From Rouxiella silvae (GTDB taxonomy: Bacteria > Pseudomonadota > Gammaproteobacteria > Enterobacterales > Enterobacteriaceae): a stretch of DNA of 64,000 nucleotides. The translations under genes and the position numbers were made by a program. Where the stretch lies: contig NZ_MRWD01000011.1 in NCBI RefSeq assembly GCF_002093625.1, positions 38,121 through 102,120 of the forward strand, read 5' to 3'. The notes beneath the pieces are model-generated. The model made no database searches. It had not been told where the DNA came from and saw only the letters and a program-made list of their open reading frames with translations. Shown here piece by piece: positions 1 to 9,083 of this stretch (positions are counted from its first letter, which is position 1; each line of letters starts with the position of its first letter).

Positions 1-291
1 GTCCAACTCACCCGGTACATCGGCCGCGGTGATCACTCTCACCACGCCGGGAATGGTATAGCAAGGCTCAACGTCGATACGTAAAATCTCGGCGTGCGCC
101 ACGTCGCTGATGCGTGGAGCCAGGTGCAACTGGTTGGGGAACTCGAGCCTGTCGTCGATATATATGGCTTCGCCGCTGACGTGTTTATCGGCGCTTTCGT
201 GTTTCATGCTTTTGCCTGCACCGCTGGACAAACCGGCGCGAAACAGTGCGGCCATCTCTTCCTGTGAAGCAACTGAGGGTAATTTAGACAT
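1..291 (-). CDS. xdhB: Xanthine dehydrogenase molybdopterin subunit XdhB, N-terminal part
   Basis: This is the first 97 codons of the large subunit of xanthine dehydrogenase; the rest lies beyond the left edge. The family oxidises hypoxanthine and xanthine to urate at a molybdenum centre in the cytoplasm. The readable residues begin MSKLPSVASQEEMAAL and include the typical stretch KHESADKHVSGEAIYIDD and then PRISDVAHAEI, which match the N-terminus of XdhB proteins. The ATG overlaps the 3' end of xdhA by 8 nt, so the two are very likely translationally coupled. Any downstream xdhC cannot be seen. Identification rests on family resemblance and on the adjacent xdhA. Confidence 0.85.
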   Translation of the reverse strand, partial: MSKLPSVASQEEMAALFRAGLSSGAGKSMKHESADKHVSGEAIYIDDRLEFPNQLHLAPRISDVAHAEILRIDVEPCYTIPGVVRVITAADVPGELD

Positions 292-1741
292 ATTGTGTCA
301 CCCGCATCAGCGTATCGGTTGAAGTGGTTTCAATCAGGCAGCGGCGCAGCAGATTTTTTGCCACCTGCATGCGGTACTCCTGACTGGCGCGGAAGTCACT
401 AATCGGCTGATAGTCATGAGTCAGCGCCTGACAGGCACGCTCCACGGTGGCGGCCTGCCACGGTTGACCGATCAGCAGTTTTTCACAGTGCTCTGCCCTT
501 TTGGCCACCGCAGCCATGCCGCCGTAGGCGATAAATGCGTGAGTCACTACACCGTGATTAACCTCAATATGAAACGCGCCGCACACTGCCGAAATGTCGT
601 CATCCAGGCGTTTCGACACCTTATACACTTTCAGCGTGCGCGTTGAATCTGGCTCGACGCGGGGAATAACGATCTGCTCAATGAATTCGCCGGCCTGCAG
701 TGCAGTCTGCTTATAACCCAGATAAAACTGTGCCAGCGGCAGAGTGCGCTGCTGCGAACCGCGACGCAGGCGCAAAGAGGCACCCAGCGCCAGAAGCACG
801 GGTCCGCCATCACCAATAGGAGAAGCATTGGCAATATTACCGCCAAAGGTGCCCTGATTACGGATCTGCTGCGAGGCAAAGCGCTCTAGCAGTGCACCAA
901 AATCAGGAAATTCTCGCTCCAGCAGCGGCATGCAATCACTTAACGTTGCTGCGCCACCGAGAATAACCTGCTCACCGTCGATGAAGGCGGTTTTCATGTC
1001 AGGAATATGGCTGAGCGCAATGAGCTGCGTCAGACGCCGGTGCCGCTGGGTGACCTCGAGCGCCAGATCGGTACCGCCGGCCACCAGTTTTGCCTCAGGA
1101 TTTGCCAGATAGGCTGACGCCAGATCTTCAATGGTGGAAGGTATCAGGCTGAGGTCTTCATGATGGCGAATCGTTTGACCTGAGTCGGGGGCAATGGCCC
1201 GCAGGCGCTGCAAAGTAACGTTTTCAGCTCGGTCGAACTGATCGACAGGACGCTCCTCGCAGGCTTGGAATGCAGCATCGACAATCGGTCGATAACCGGT
1301 GCAGCGGCAAAGGTTTCCTGAAAGTGCCTGCAGAATAGGTTCACGTTTTGCCTCACGCCTGGTGGTCGAGAGATTTTTTTGCAGTGCAAATACCGACATC
1401 ACAAATCCCGGCGTACAAAAGCCACACTGGGAGGCGTGATTATCCACCATTGCCTGCTGCACGCTGTGCAACTGCCCCTGATGCTTAAGGTCTTCAACGG
1501 TAATTAACTGTTTACCCTGCAGGGCTGAAATGAACGTCAGGCAGGCATTGACGGGGGTATAGCGCAGCGCATTGCCCTGCGGCTCGGCAATAACCACCGT
1601 ACACGCGCCACAGTCACCCGAGGCACAGCCTTCTTTGGTTCCGCATCGGCCCACGTCGCGACGCAGATATTGCAAAACTGTGGTATCCGGCGGCAGTGCG
1701 GCTTCCTGTTGCAAACGGTCATTTAACAAAAATTGGATCAT
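284..1741 (-). CDS. xdhA: Xanthine dehydrogenase small subunit XdhA (2Fe-2S and FAD)
   Basis: This is the electron-transfer subunit of xanthine dehydrogenase, 485 aa. It moves electrons from the molybdenum subunit through two 2Fe-2S clusters to FAD and NAD+. An N-terminal ferredoxin-type cluster has Cys33, Cys39, Cys44 and Cys47. The second cluster domain has CGFC and CRC motifs (QCGFCTPGF, NLCRCTGYRP). A middle FAD-binding domain contains the VAGGTDL and GNIANASPIGD motifs, and the CO-dehydrogenase-type C-terminal domain follows. A longer reading frame exists upstream, but an AGGG ribosome site lies 7 nt before the ATG at 1741 and the family normally starts MIQFLLN, so that start was chosen. 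It overlaps xdhB by 8 nt. A RutR-like palindrome lies about 60 bp upstream. Confidence 0.93.
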   Translation of the reverse strand: MIQFLLNDRLQQEAALPPDTTVLQYLRRDVGRCGTKEGCASGDCGACTVVIAEPQGNALRYTPVNACLTFISALQGKQLITVEDLKHQGQLHSVQQAMVDNHASQCGFCTPGFVMSVFALQKNLSTTRREAKREPILQALSGNLCRCTGYRPIVDAAFQACEERPVDQFDRAENVTLQRLRAIAPDSGQTIRHHEDLSLIPSTIEDLASAYLANPEAKLVAGGTDLALEVTQRHRRLTQLIALSHIPDMKTAFIDGEQVILGGAATLSDCMPLLEREFPDFGALLERFASQQIRNQGTFGGNIANASPIGDGGPVLLALGASLRLRRGSQQRTLPLAQFYLGYKQTALQAGEFIEQIVIPRVEPDSTRTLKVYKVSKRLDDDISAVCGAFHIEVNHGVVTHAFIAYGGMAAVAKRAEHCEKLLIGQPWQAATVERACQALTHDYQPISDFRASQEYRMQVAKNLLRRCLIETTSTDTLMRVTQYV

Positions 1742-1799
1742 AGTCATACCCTGCTCACGTTGTTGCTGCCAAAAATTGCCTTCAAACAAACCAATCGAT

Positions 1800-1815
1800 T
1801 TGTACAATTGGTCAA
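1800..1815. promoter_or_regulatory. RutR-like operator upstream of xdhA
   Basis: The sequence TTGTACAATTGGTCAA agrees with the known RutR palindrome TTGACCAnnTGGTCAA at 12 of 14 defined positions. It lies between the TetR/RutR-type regulator gene and xdhA, in the expected promoter zone of xdhA. Assignment to the neighbouring regulator is an inference. Confidence 0.5.
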
Positions 1816-1895
1816 ATTAATGTTTTAAATGAAGCAATATTGATGCCAACAATGTTTGAATGGTAATTCATATAAATCGTAGTTATTAACGCCGA

Positions 1896-2522
1896 TTAGA
1901 GTGCGCAGCCGCGCAGTATCAGCGTCGTGACTTCACTAATAATGTGCTCGCGGTTCTCTTCGCTGCTGCTGATATCGCGATACATATGGTTAACCTGAAC
2001 CGCAAAGTCGGCATAGTACTGGGTCACTGCCCAGATGTTCATAATAAACAATCGCGCGTCGAGTGGTCGGATCTTCTCTTGCTCAATCCACTGATTAATC
2101 AGGTTTTCTTTATTGATGATATGGGCAATCGCGCTGGGCCAATACTTGTGCAAATAGTGCCCGCCGCCGAGTACCTCACTGGTAAAAATGCGCGAAAGCT
2201 CGGGCTGACGAAACGAGAAATCCATCTTGTTGCGGATATAGCGGCTAAGTACCGCCTCAGGCTCCACCAGACTGTCATCAAACTGAATGATCTCGGCCCA
2301 GACGCTCAACACCTTCTGCAGCAGCTCCTCATAAAGCTCCTCTTTACCGGTAATATAGTAGTGAAGCTGGGTTTTTTTCATTCCAGCCCGCTGCGCAATC
2401 GCTTGCGTAGTGGCGCCTAAAAAGCCTTTCTCGCTGAATTCAGCGATTGCCGCGGCGTGAATGCTTTCCATCGTGCGTTCACGGGCAACTCTGACTCGAC
2501 TGGTACTGATTTCACTGTTCAT
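1896..2522 (-). CDS. RutR-family TetR transcriptional regulator
   Basis: This is a 208-aa TetR-type repressor. The N-terminal helix-turn-helix spans about residues 14-60 (FLGATTQAIAQRAGMKKTQL, then HYYITGKEELYEEL). The C-terminal ligand domain contains AVTQYYADFAVQV, nearly the same as the matching segment of E. coli RutR, the regulator of pyrimidine (rut) and purine genes that responds to uracil and thymine. The gene sits between guanine deaminase and xdhA on the same strand. Palindromes resembling the RutR site stand before both guaD and xdhA, so it probably controls purine breakdown here. Its ligand (a pyrimidine, guanine, xanthine or urate) cannot be told from sequence. It may be a paralogue of the canonical RutR rather than its orthologue, since no rut genes are nearby. 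Confidence 0.85.
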   Translation of the reverse strand: MNSEISTSRVRVARERTMESIHAAAIAEFSEKGFLGATTQAIAQRAGMKKTQLHYYITGKEELYEELLQKVLSVWAEIIQFDDSLVEPEAVLSRYIRNKMDFSFRQPELSRIFTSEVLGGGHYLHKYWPSAIAHIINKENLINQWIEQEKIRPLDARLFIMNIWAVTQYYADFAVQVNHMYRDISSSEENREHIISEVTTLILRGCAL

Positions 2523-2626
2523 ATTTGGTGCACTCTGCCTCTTTATGGCGCGAATTTTTGGCTCATCGGCACGGGTTGACTATCAGGAGTGCCAACTTCG
2601 GCAACCCCTGATATTTATACAGTATT

Positions 2627-3952
2627 TTATTTTGCTCGCTGATAGACCACTTTGCCGTCAACCAGCGTTCGATAGATATTGCGATCATCACCCAGCGTCA
2701 TGAGCACGAACAGCCTTTCGGCCAGCGTTTTACTGTTGCCGCTGCGCAACTGCTGTAACGCCGTCGCGCTGGGGTCAAGCACTACCATGTCAGCCTCTTT
2801 ACCGACATCAAAGTTGCCAATTTTATCATCAAGATGCAGTGCCCGTGCGCCGCCCAGCGTGGCGTGGTAAAACGCTTCAAACGCTGACAGTCGATACTTC
2901 TGCAACTGGCCAACTTTGTATGCCTCGCTCAGGGTTTGCAGCATATTAAACGTGGTACCGGCCCCTACATCGGTACCGATGCCAAGACGCACTCTCTTTT
3001 GCCACGACGTCTGAAGGTTAAACAGGCCGCTACCGAGGAACAGGTTTGAGGTTGGACAAAAAGCAATGCTCGAGTCGGTATCGCTGAGGCAATCCCACTC
3101 CTCTTCATGTAAATGCAGGCAGTGGGCAAAAATACAGCGCGAACCGGTAAGGTTATAGTGATGATAAACATCGAGATAACGCTGATGTTCCGGGTAGAGA
3201 GATTTGACCCAAGAAATTTCGTCGGCATTTTCACTGAGATGCGTTTGCAGATAGATATCGGGATAATCTGCCTTGATAGCGCGCACTTTTTCGAGCAACT
3301 GTGGCGAAGAGGTCGGCACAAAGCGCGGCGTTAGCGCGTAGCTCAGCCGTTTATGATTGTGCCAGCGCTCAATCAGCGTACGGGTGTCGCGCTCGCTCTG
3401 CGCCGGGGTTTCTAGCACGGATTCTGGCGCATTTTTGTCCATCATCACTTTACCGGCAATCAAGCGCATATTCAGCGCTGCCGCCGCGGTGAACAGCGCG
3501 TCGACCGACTGCGGATGCACCGTACCAAACACCAGTGCGGTGGTCGTGCCGTTGTTAAGCAACTGTTCGATGAAGAAAGCCGACATTCGTCTCGCGTAGT
3601 CTATATCGTGATACTGTGCTTCAGTCGGGAAGGTGTAATTGCTCAACCATTCCAGCAGTTGCTCACCGTAGGCACCGATCATTTCGGTTTGTGGATAATG
3701 AATATGGGTATCAACAAAACCGGGTATTATCAACTTGTCTCGATAGTCGTCCAAAGGGACGGCGGAGAGGTTTTGTGCCAGGCGTCGTTCGCCCTCTTCA
3801 CGACTGCCAAGCCAGACGATTTTGCCACTATTAAGAAACATCATCCCGTCTTCAATATAACGGGCTTGGCTCTCTAGCTCTGAGGGTACCCCGACTATTT
3901 GGCTGAAATCAAAGAAGTTTCCACGAATGGCGCGGGTAATAGTCTGGCTCAT
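2627..3952 (-). CDS. guaD: Guanine deaminase
   Basis: This 441-aa cytoplasmic amidohydrolase converts guanine to xanthine and ammonia, feeding the xanthine dehydrogenase encoded downstream. Visible metal-site motifs of the family are DTHIHYPQ (HxH), LQTHLSEN, FAHCLHL and GTDVGAGTT. The segment QTEMIGAYGEQLLEWL is typical of guanine deaminase rather than cytosine deaminase or chlorohydrolases. Length matches the family. It is the first gene of the leftward purine cluster guaD, rutR-like regulator, xdhA, xdhB. A 104-nt gap separates it from the regulator gene. A near-perfect RutR-type palindrome lies about 100 bp upstream. Confidence 0.93.
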   Translation of the reverse strand: MSQTITRAIRGNFFDFSQIVGVPSELESQARYIEDGMMFLNSGKIVWLGSREEGERRLAQNLSAVPLDDYRDKLIIPGFVDTHIHYPQTEMIGAYGEQLLEWLSNYTFPTEAQYHDIDYARRMSAFFIEQLLNNGTTTALVFGTVHPQSVDALFTAAAALNMRLIAGKVMMDKNAPESVLETPAQSERDTRTLIERWHNHKRLSYALTPRFVPTSSPQLLEKVRAIKADYPDIYLQTHLSENADEISWVKSLYPEHQRYLDVYHHYNLTGSRCIFAHCLHLHEEEWDCLSDTDSSIAFCPTSNLFLGSGLFNLQTSWQKRVRLGIGTDVGAGTTFNMLQTLSEAYKVGQLQKYRLSAFEAFYHATLGGARALHLDDKIGNFDVGKEADMVVLDPSATALQQLRSGNSKTLAERLFVLMTLGDDRNIYRTLVDGKVVYQRAK

Positions 3953-4271
3953 AGGTTTACCTGTCTAATTGCAATACTCTTGATCTGGCATGCAGTTTCA
4001 AAGAAATTGGTTTTGTTATAGTCCTCTCTTTTTAAGCAAAGGCTATGCCATTAGTTTGACCAATTGGTCAGCCCATAAGATGCTTGTTATAACTTATTGA
4101 ATATAAAAATTTTATTACACTTAAATTTCACTGCACGAGAGCAGACAACTGCTAAAATAATGCTTACAGCGTTACACATTTCTTAAATTGAATATGTAGA
4201 GTGCAGAATTGCACCAGCAACGGGCAATGTTGCTTTAATTAAGTCAGGGACGTCTTAACCTCGAGAAAGTT
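3953..4271. other. Divergent guaD-kup intergenic region
   Basis: This 319-nt gap separates the leftward purine cluster from the rightward kup gene. It is A+T-rich, carries no convincing reading frame, and contains the RutR-like operator at 4056-4071. Promoters for both directions must lie here, but I could not assign -10/-35 boxes with confidence. Confidence 0.6.
4056..4071. promoter_or_regulatory. RutR-like operator upstream of guaD
   Basis: The palindrome TTGACCAATTGGTCAG matches the published RutR consensus TTGACCAnnTGGTCAA at 13 of 14 defined positions. It lies 104 bp before the guaD start and about 200 bp before kup. With the box at 1800 it brackets the regulator gene, suggesting one regulator for both purine operons. 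Confidence 0.65.
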
Positions 4272-6140
4272 ATGACAGTACATAAAAAACAGTCTTTGGC
4301 TATCGTCACGCTTACGGCGATTGGCGTAGTTTATGGTGACATTGGCACCAGCCCGCTCTATACCCTACGCGAGTGTTTATCCGGTGAGTGGGGAATTGGC
4401 ATCAGTCAGGCGTCAGTTTTCGGCTTTCTTTCCCTTATTTTCTGGCTGCTGACCAGCGTGGTATCCATCAAGTATTTGCTGTTCGTTCTCAGGGCCGACG
4501 ACGCCGGTGAAGGCGGTATTTTAACCTTGATGTCACTGGCCGGGCGAAATATAGACACGCGCTATATGCCGATGGTGGTAATTATGGGGCTGATTGGTGG
4601 CAGCTTCTTTTACGGTGACGGTGTGATTACGCCCGCTATTTCGGTTATGTCGGCGATTGAGGGGATGGAAATTATTGCACCCAACCTCTCAACCTATGTT
4701 GTGCCACTGTCAGTAGTGATTTTAACCGGGCTGTTTGTGATTCAAAAACACGGTACCGGAAGCATTGGTAAACTTTTTGCCCCCGTGATGCTGCTGTGGT
4801 TTCTTACTCTGGCGGTGATGGGCGTACGCGGCATTGCGCAGTATCCCGAAATACTCAAAGCGCTCAATCCCTATTGGGCGTTCAACTTTTTTGTACAGTA
4901 TAAGCTGATTTCATTTTTTGCCCTCGGCGCTGCGGTACTTTCCGTGACCGGTGCCGAAGCGCTCTATGCTGATATGGGGCACTTTACGCGCCCTTCAATT
5001 CGTATCGCCTGGTTTAGCATTGTGCTGCCCTCGCTGGTGCTCAACTATTTTGGTCAGGGTGCCCTGCTGTTGCAGCATCCCGAAGCCATCAAGAATCCTT
5101 TTTTCCTGCTCGCCCCCGATTGGGCATTAATTCCGCTGCTAATTCTTTCGGCCTTTGCCACCGTTATTGCCTCGCAGGCGGTGATTTCAGGCGTTTTCTC
5201 TCTTACGCGACATGCAGTGCGGCTGGGTTACTTACCGCCGATGCGCATCATTTACACCTCCGATAAAGAGTCCGGTCAGATTTATATTCCCGCCATCAAC
5301 TGGATGCTGTATCTGGCAGTGCTGATCGTCATCGCCAGTTTCAAAAGTTCGAGCAACCTCGCTGCCGCCTACGGCATCGTGGTGACCGGCACCATGGCGC
5401 TAACCTCTGTGCTGTTTTGCTTCGTCGCGGTTTATAACTGGCATTGGAATCGTTGGGCGGTAGGGTTACTGTTGGCACTGTTGCTTGCAGTTGATATTCC
5501 GTTATTTTCAGCCAATTTGATCAAGGTATTTGCCGGCGGTTGGCTGCCAATTTGTATCGGTATCGCCTTCCTGGTGGTGATGACTACCTGGCGCACCGAG
5601 CGTTTTAACGTGTTGCGCAAGATGGCGGAACACGGCAATTCGCTGAGCGCGATGATAACCTCGCTTGAGAAAAATCCTCCGATTCGCGTGCCGGGCACTG
5701 CCGTTTACCTGTCTCGCGTGGTCAACGTCATTCCCACCGCGCTGTTGCATAATATGAAGCATAACAAGATATTGCATGAACGAGTGGTGCTGCTCACCAT
5801 TCGCACCGAAGAAGTCCCTTACGTGGCCAACGTGCGGCGAGTCGAAATTGAACAGCTTTCTCCGACCTTCTGGCGGGTAGTCGCAAGCTATGGCTGGCGA
5901 GAGAAACCGAATATGGAAGGGATACTTCAGCGCTGCGCCGTTGATGGACTTAACTGTTTGATGATGCAAACTTCGTTCTTTATGTCGCATGAGGCGTTGA
6001 TTTTAGGCAAAAGGCCCTGGCACCATCGGGTGCGCGGTATGCTTTTTCTGACACTGGCGCGAAATGCGCTGCGTTCACCCGATCTGTTTGAGGTGCCACC
6101 CAATCGGGTGATTGAACTGGGAACGCAGATGGACATTTAA
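4272..6140 (+). CDS. kup: Low-affinity potassium transport protein Kup
   Basis: This 622-aa inner-membrane protein, the same length as E. coli Kup, imports K+ by proton symport and matters most under low pH or osmotic stress. The N-terminus [15 protein letters not shown] is the family hallmark. About twelve hydrophobic segments run to residue ~430, followed by a ~190-residue cytoplasmic domain (from about [11 protein letters not shown]). It appears to be a single-gene unit, with a palindromic hairpin shortly after the stop codon. The gene to its right is convergent. Confidence 0.97.
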   Translation: MTVHKKQSLAIVTLTAIGVVYGDIGTSPLYTLRECLSGEWGIGISQASVFGFLSLIFWLLTSVVSIKYLLFVLRADDAGEGGILTLMSLAGRNIDTRYMPMVVIMGLIGGSFFYGDGVITPAISVMSAIEGMEIIAPNLSTYVVPLSVVILTGLFVIQKHGTGSIGKLFAPVMLLWFLTLAVMGVRGIAQYPEILKALNPYWAFNFFVQYKLISFFALGAAVLSVTGAEALYADMGHFTRPSIRIAWFSIVLPSLVLNYFGQGALLLQHPEAIKNPFFLLAPDWALIPLLILSAFATVIASQAVISGVFSLTRHAVRLGYLPPMRIIYTSDKESGQIYIPAINWMLYLAVLIVIASFKSSSNLAAAYGIVVTGTMALTSVLFCFVAVYNWHWNRWAVGLLLALLLAVDIPLFSANLIKVFAGGWLPICIGIAFLVVMTTWRTERFNVLRKMAEHGNSLSAMITSLEKNPPIRVPGTAVYLSRVVNVIPTALLHNMKHNKILHERVVLLTIRTEEVPYVANVRRVEIEQLSPTFWRVVASYGWREKPNMEGILQRCAVDGLNCLMMQTSFFMSHEALILGKRPWHHRVRGMLFLTLARNALRSPDLFEVPPNRVIELGTQMDI

Positions 6141-6179
6141 GGGGGGCGAGGGACAAGGGTTATTTCGAGGATTAAAAGA

Positions 6180-6210
6180 GTCAAAAGGATCTCAGTCAGA
6201 TCCTTTTGAC
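6180..6210. terminator. Hairpin after kup
   Basis: A perfect 13-bp stem (left arm 6180-6192, right arm 6198-6210) with a 5-nt loop lies between kup and the convergent ROK side. The + strand has no U-run after it; on the minus strand the following bases read CTCTTTTAAT. It could terminate from either side but is not a textbook terminator. Confidence 0.5.
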
Positions 6211-6224
6211 GAGTAAATACACCT

Positions 6225-6359
6225 TTATTTCATCGACAGTAACTTTTCATAATCGGGGTAGATATGGGGAATTTCTGCGCGACTGCCATCCGGATAGGGG
6301 GAGTAAACGAAAGCGATCTTCTCGATGTAAACCACGGCGTGGGTGGTATTTACTCTCAA
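6225..6359 (-). CDS. Possible small ORF or remnant downstream of the ROK repressor
   Basis: On the minus strand, 16 nt beyond the ROK stop codon, an open frame of 44 codons starts with TTG and ends at TAA. It includes THAVVYIEKIAF and YSPYPDGSRAEIPHIYP, a composition that looks protein-like. There is no ATG, and the ribosome-site candidate (AGGGG) is about 14 nt upstream, further than usual. It may be a small co-transcribed protein or the C-terminal remnant of a lost gene. I do not recognise the family. Confidence 0.25.
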   Translation of the reverse strand: MRVNTTHAVVYIEKIAFVYSPYPDGSRAEIPHIYPDYEKLLSMK

Positions 6360-6375
6360 ACAGTCAACTTAGCCC

Positions 6376-7563
6376 CTATTTCAACAACACTTCATACTGC
6401 GGATTAAACTCGTCAAAAATGGGCAACGCGGCTGCACCTAGCGCCGGGGTATCAATCCCTGTCATGCCCATGCGCAGACGCATTCCATAGGGATAGCGGC
6501 TACGCACCGAGCTGTAAAGCGGCGTCAGTTTTTTCATCAAACGCTCAACCAGCTCTTGCGGCATCATACCGCCGATAATCACACACTCAGCGTCAAACAC
6601 ACATTCCATAATGTTAATTGCCTGGCAGGTCGGCTCAATTACCGTGTCTAGCCATTGATCAAACAGCCCTGGGTCTACCGCCAGCAAATCTTCCGGCATG
6701 GCAGAAATGGGGTCGAGGCCGCAGCCTTCATATGCCGCCTGCAGTGACAGGTAACGTTCCAGACAGCCGTTATTGCCGCAGTAGCAGGCGCGCCCGCCCG
6801 GTTGCACCACCATATGTCCAATCTCGCCCGCATTGTGTGCATGGCCGGTATAAATTCTGCCGTCGGTAAAAATCCCTGCCCCGAGTCCGGTGCCGATATA
6901 CAGGTAGACAAACGAGTTGAGCTGTTTGGCCACGCCGTGAAAACGTTCGCCAATGGCCGCTACCGTCGCGTCATTTTCAAGCGTTACCGGCCAACCGGTC
7001 GCCGCACTCAGTCTGCTCTCAACGTCAATATTATCCCAGCCGTGCAACGTGGTGGGCCCGAGAGAGGAAAGCCCTTCCACTCCAAACGGACCGGGCATCA
7101 CAATGCCGATGCCCAGCATCTTCCGCCAGTCAATTTTATTATTCTCGCCGCCTAATTCTTGGCGCATTTCTTGCAGTATTTGCTCGATGCATTGCAACGT
7201 TGGTTCCGGCTGCGGTTTTTGCACCAGAACAAGGCGGCGAAAGCGCACTTTACCCTTTAGGTCGACCAACACCACGACCAGCGATTGATGGTCGAGGTGA
7301 ATACCAATCGAGTAGGCGCTGTCGGGATTGAGGGTCAGTGGCGTTGCAGGTTGCCCTCGGCCACCGCCGCGACGGGGCAAATGAGAAGACAGAATACCTG
7401 CCTGCTCAAGCTCGTTAGCGATGTTGGATACGGTTTGCGGCGTTAAAGAAGTGAGACGTGCGATTTCTGCCCGCGTGAGTTCACCATTAAGCCGTATGGC
7501 TTCAATGACGACGCGACGATTGTGCGCACGAGCATGTTCAAGATTAGTTCCAGAAGTTGTCAT
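6376..7563 (-). CDS. ROK-family transcriptional repressor of the sugar ABC operon
   Basis: This is a 395-aa repressor with a winged helix-turn-helix over about residues 15-75 (NGELTRAEIARLTSLTPQTV) and a ROK sugar-kinase-like domain after it. The ROK zinc motif CYCGNNGCLERY and the GTGLGAGIFTDG loop are present, as in Mlc, NagC and XylR proteins that sense a sugar or sugar phosphate. It is transcribed away from the adjacent ABC transporter and kinase operon, with two identical operator-like repeats in the shared 257-bp gap, so it almost certainly controls that operon. It is clearly distinct from the Mlc orthologue at 21749. The inducer is unknown. Confidence 0.85.
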   Translation of the reverse strand: MTTSGTNLEHARAHNRRVVIEAIRLNGELTRAEIARLTSLTPQTVSNIANELEQAGILSSHLPRRGGGRGQPATPLTLNPDSAYSIGIHLDHQSLVVVLVDLKGKVRFRRLVLVQKPQPEPTLQCIEQILQEMRQELGGENNKIDWRKMLGIGIVMPGPFGVEGLSSLGPTTLHGWDNIDVESRLSAATGWPVTLENDATVAAIGERFHGVAKQLNSFVYLYIGTGLGAGIFTDGRIYTGHAHNAGEIGHMVVQPGGRACYCGNNGCLERYLSLQAAYEGCGLDPISAMPEDLLAVDPGLFDQWLDTVIEPTCQAINIMECVFDAECVIIGGMMPQELVERLMKKLTPLYSSVRSRYPYGMRLRMGMTGIDTPALGAAALPIFDEFNPQYEVLLK

Positions 7564-7611
7564 AACTGCCTATGCACCAAGGGAAAGCTTGCAAACAGTA
7601 TGCTGCCAGCG

Positions 7612-7633
7612 ATTAAAGCAATCAAATTGATTT
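7612..7633. promoter_or_regulatory. Operator-like repeat, copy 1
   Basis: A 22-bp sequence, attaaagcaatcaaattgat followed by tt, contains the odd-length palindrome AATCAAATTGATT (7620-7632). An identical copy lies exactly 150 bp to the right. This copy is about 50 bp upstream of the ROK gene start, where a repressor could block its own promoter. Confidence 0.6.
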
Positions 7634-7761
7634 TATTAATGCAGCAGGCATCACAGCGCCGAGTGTTAAAAGTATGTTACTTATTAGTGAAAGGTAGTAC
7701 AGCACGAGATTTATGGCGCACGGATGCTCAAGGTGATAGTGGGTCCATTTTTTTGCCCCCT

Positions 7762-7783
7762 ATTAAAGCAATCAAATTGATTT
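7762..7783. promoter_or_regulatory. Operator-like repeat, copy 2
   Basis: This is the identical second copy of the 22-bp repeat; its palindrome core is 7770-7782. It lies about 40 bp upstream of the sugar-binding-protein start, over the probable promoter of the ABC operon. Two matched palindromes flanking a divergent promoter region suggest cooperative or looping repression by the ROK protein; this is inferred. Confidence 0.6.
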
Positions 7784-7820
7784 AATGAATTAACACCTAC
7801 CCAGCACTAACCGGAGAGAG

Positions 7821-9074
7821 ATGATGATCAAGAGATTACGCCCTGCCACGACACTGTGCGTGCTTTCTGCCCTCGCCTTTGGCTACTCGGCAAACGCACT
7901 GGCAGAAACCACCCTCAGCGCCCTTTTCATGACCCAGGCTGCCTACAGTGAAAGCGATATTCGCGCGATGACCGCCGACTTCACCAAGGCGCATCCTGAT
8001 ATCAAAGTAAACCTCGAGTTTGTGCCCTACGAGGCGCTGCACGACAAAATTGTCGCCGCACGCGGTGCCGGTGATAAAGGTTATGACGTCGTGCTTTTCG
8101 ATGCCATCTGGCCTGCGGAGTTCACCAAGTTTGGTTTGCTTCAAGACGTCTCTTCCCGCATCAGCAAAGACGAAGCAGGCAAAATCTTTGACGGCGCTAT
8201 CTCAACCGTGACCTATAAAGACAAACGCTGGGGCATGCCGTGGATCCTCGACACCAAATACCTCTATTACAACAAAGCCATGCTGGCCAAAGCCGGTATC
8301 ACTGCCCCACCTAAAACCTGGCAGGAAGTTGAGCAGCAGTCGGAAATTCTCAAGCAAAAGAATATCGTGAAGTATCCGCTGGTTTGGAGTTGGTCACAGT
8401 CTGAAGCACTGATTTGCGATTACACCACGCTGGTTTCGGCGTTCAAAGGCGATTTCTATCAGGGCGGCAAGCTTAACTTCACTAATTCTGGCGCGATGAA
8501 AGCCGTGGATTATATGAAAGAGACGCTGGATAAAGGCCTGACCAACCCTAACTCACGCGAATATCTTGAAGAGGACGTGCGCAAGTCGTTCTCTAACGGC
8601 GACGCGGCGTTTGCCCTGAACTGGACCTATATGTACAACATGGCTAACGATCCTAAACAGAGCAAAGTTGCCGGTGACGTGGGCGTGGTGCCTGCGCCGG
8701 GCGCAACCGCTGGCGGTGCATCAGGCGTTAACGGCTCGATGGGCCTCGGCATTGCCAAAGCCAGCGCCCACGCTAATGAAGCCTGGGAATACATCACATA
8801 TATGACGTCCCAACAGGTGCAGGATAAATACGCCAAGCTGAGCCTGCCAATCTGGAAGTCCTCGTATGATGACCCGGCGGTGCAGAAAGATCAGGAGCCT
8901 CTGATTGCGGCGGCCAAAACCTCATTAAACGTGATGCTGTCACGTCCGGTCACCCCTTCCTACTCTCAGCTTTCGACCATCCTGCAACAAAACCTGCAAA
9001 GCGTTTTGCAGGGCAAAGCGTCGGCTACCGATGCGATGGCCGCTGCGACCCAAAGTGCAGACCGTTTACGTTAA
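7821..9074 (+). CDS. Sugar ABC transporter periplasmic binding protein
   Basis: This 417-aa (or 416-aa) extracellular solute-binding protein belongs to the UgpB/MalE-type family 1. It starts with a signal peptide cleaved near SANALA-ETT. The body shows usual family landmarks such as GKGYDVVLFDAIWPAEF-like and YYNKAMLAKAGI segments. ATG codons at 7821 and 7824 are both possible; GGAGAGAG gives better spacing to the second. It leads an operon with two permeases, a PfkB kinase and an ATPase. The presence of a sugar kinase suggests the substrate is a monosaccharide, nucleoside or small glycoside that is phosphorylated after entry, but the identity is not visible. Confidence 0.88.
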   Translation: MMIKRLRPATTLCVLSALAFGYSANALAETTLSALFMTQAAYSESDIRAMTADFTKAHPDIKVNLEFVPYEALHDKIVAARGAGDKGYDVVLFDAIWPAEFTKFGLLQDVSSRISKDEAGKIFDGAISTVTYKDKRWGMPWILDTKYLYYNKAMLAKAGITAPPKTWQEVEQQSEILKQKNIVKYPLVWSWSQSEALICDYTTLVSAFKGDFYQGGKLNFTNSGAMKAVDYMKETLDKGLTNPNSREYLEEDVRKSFSNGDAAFALNWTYMYNMANDPKQSKVAGDVGVVPAPGATAGGASGVNGSMGLGIAKASAHANEAWEYITYMTSQQVQDKYAKLSLPIWKSSYDDPAVQKDQEPLIAAAKTSLNVMLSRPVTPSYSQLSTILQQNLQSVLQGKASATDAMAAATQSADRLR

Positions 9075-9083
9075 GGAATGACA

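Noticed and set aside
5508..5990. 160-codon minus-strand frame within kup
   Set aside because: It overlaps the confidently identified kup coding sequence with no regulatory signals of its own.
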